From contig NZ_FZMQ01000005.1 in assembly GCF_900197855.1 (NCBI RefSeq), positions 504,470 to 556,287 of the forward strand: 51,818 nt of DNA, read 5' to 3'. The position numbers and the translations under genes are program-made. The notes under the pieces were generated by a model, which saw nothing but the letters and a program-made list of their open reading frames with translations, was not told the DNA's origin and made no database searches. Positions 50,213 through 51,818 of the stretch are shown here, piece after piece. The stretch comes from Helicobacter cynogastricus (GTDB taxonomy: Bacteria; Campylobacterota; Campylobacteria; Campylobacterales; Helicobacteraceae). The first letter of the stretch is position 1. Every line of letters begins with the position of its first letter.

Positions 50213-51818
<1,606 letters not shown>

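Overview
The window looks like the chromosome of a gastric non-pylori Helicobacter (the H. felis / H. bizzozeronii / H. salomonis / H. heilmannii type). The gene set is Helicobacter core (lptD-purD block, nadK-recN-rqcH, acnB, glutamine ABC transporter, two NSS transporters with pldA, ybgC, dsbI, nrdA, typA). It also carries a giant VacA-like autotransporter, sialic acid genes with GT42 sialyltransferases, homopolymeric poly-C/poly-G tracts, and a 23S-5S rRNA unit that has no 16S next to it in the window. Species is inference from gene content only.

Layout. 1-2155 (minus): purD, an RDD membrane protein and the start of lptD, read as one operon from a promoter at about 2364. 2382-6025 (minus): nadK, recN and an Rqc2/FbpA-type NFACT gene. 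6125-14.7 kb (minus): one 2.9-thousand-residue VacA-like autotransporter, divergent from a TauE/SafE permease. 15.6-18.2 kb (minus): mqnA and two related secreted proteins of unknown function. 18.3-23.9 kb (plus): acnB, then two glutamine-type permeases, glnQ and glnH. 24.0-26.3 kb (plus): a soluble PAS-PAS chemoreceptor and a 2-hydroxyacid dehydrogenase. 26.3-30.0 kb (minus): pldA and two NSS transporters. 30.15 kb (plus): ybgC. 30.5-34.2 kb (minus): a small membrane protein, a GmrSD-like DUF262/DUF1524 protein and dsbI, apparently co-transcribed. 34.3-38.5 kb (minus): typA and nrdA. 38.6-43.5 kb (minus): neuB-neuC-neuA followed by two tandem GT42 sialyltransferases, with three 14-16 base C/G tracts at the gene boundaries. 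43.8-44.9 kb: an MFS transporter whose 3' end abuts a decayed 5S rRNA fragment. 45.1-48.6 kb: an accessory island with a Kiwa-like membrane/cytosolic gene pair (plus), and a nuclease-like/EcoRI-type methyltransferase fusion with a small PUA/EVE-like protein (minus). 48.7-49.7 kb (minus): a TsdA-type dihaem cytochrome that appears to start at ATC. 49.86 kb to the end: 5S rRNA and the 3' part of 23S rRNA (minus).

How it works together. The neu block should make CMP-Neu5Ac and attach it to surface glycan (LPS), which is host mimicry. The tracts in this block could change sialyltransferase C-terminal tails and the coupling of the second gene. The best candidates for an under-described system are the 45.1-48.6 kb defence-like island, the small-membrane-protein/DUF262/dsbI operon at 30.5-34.2 kb, and the unusual boundary position of the contingency tracts in the sialyltransferase pair. 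No stretch longer than about 300 bases lacks a feature.
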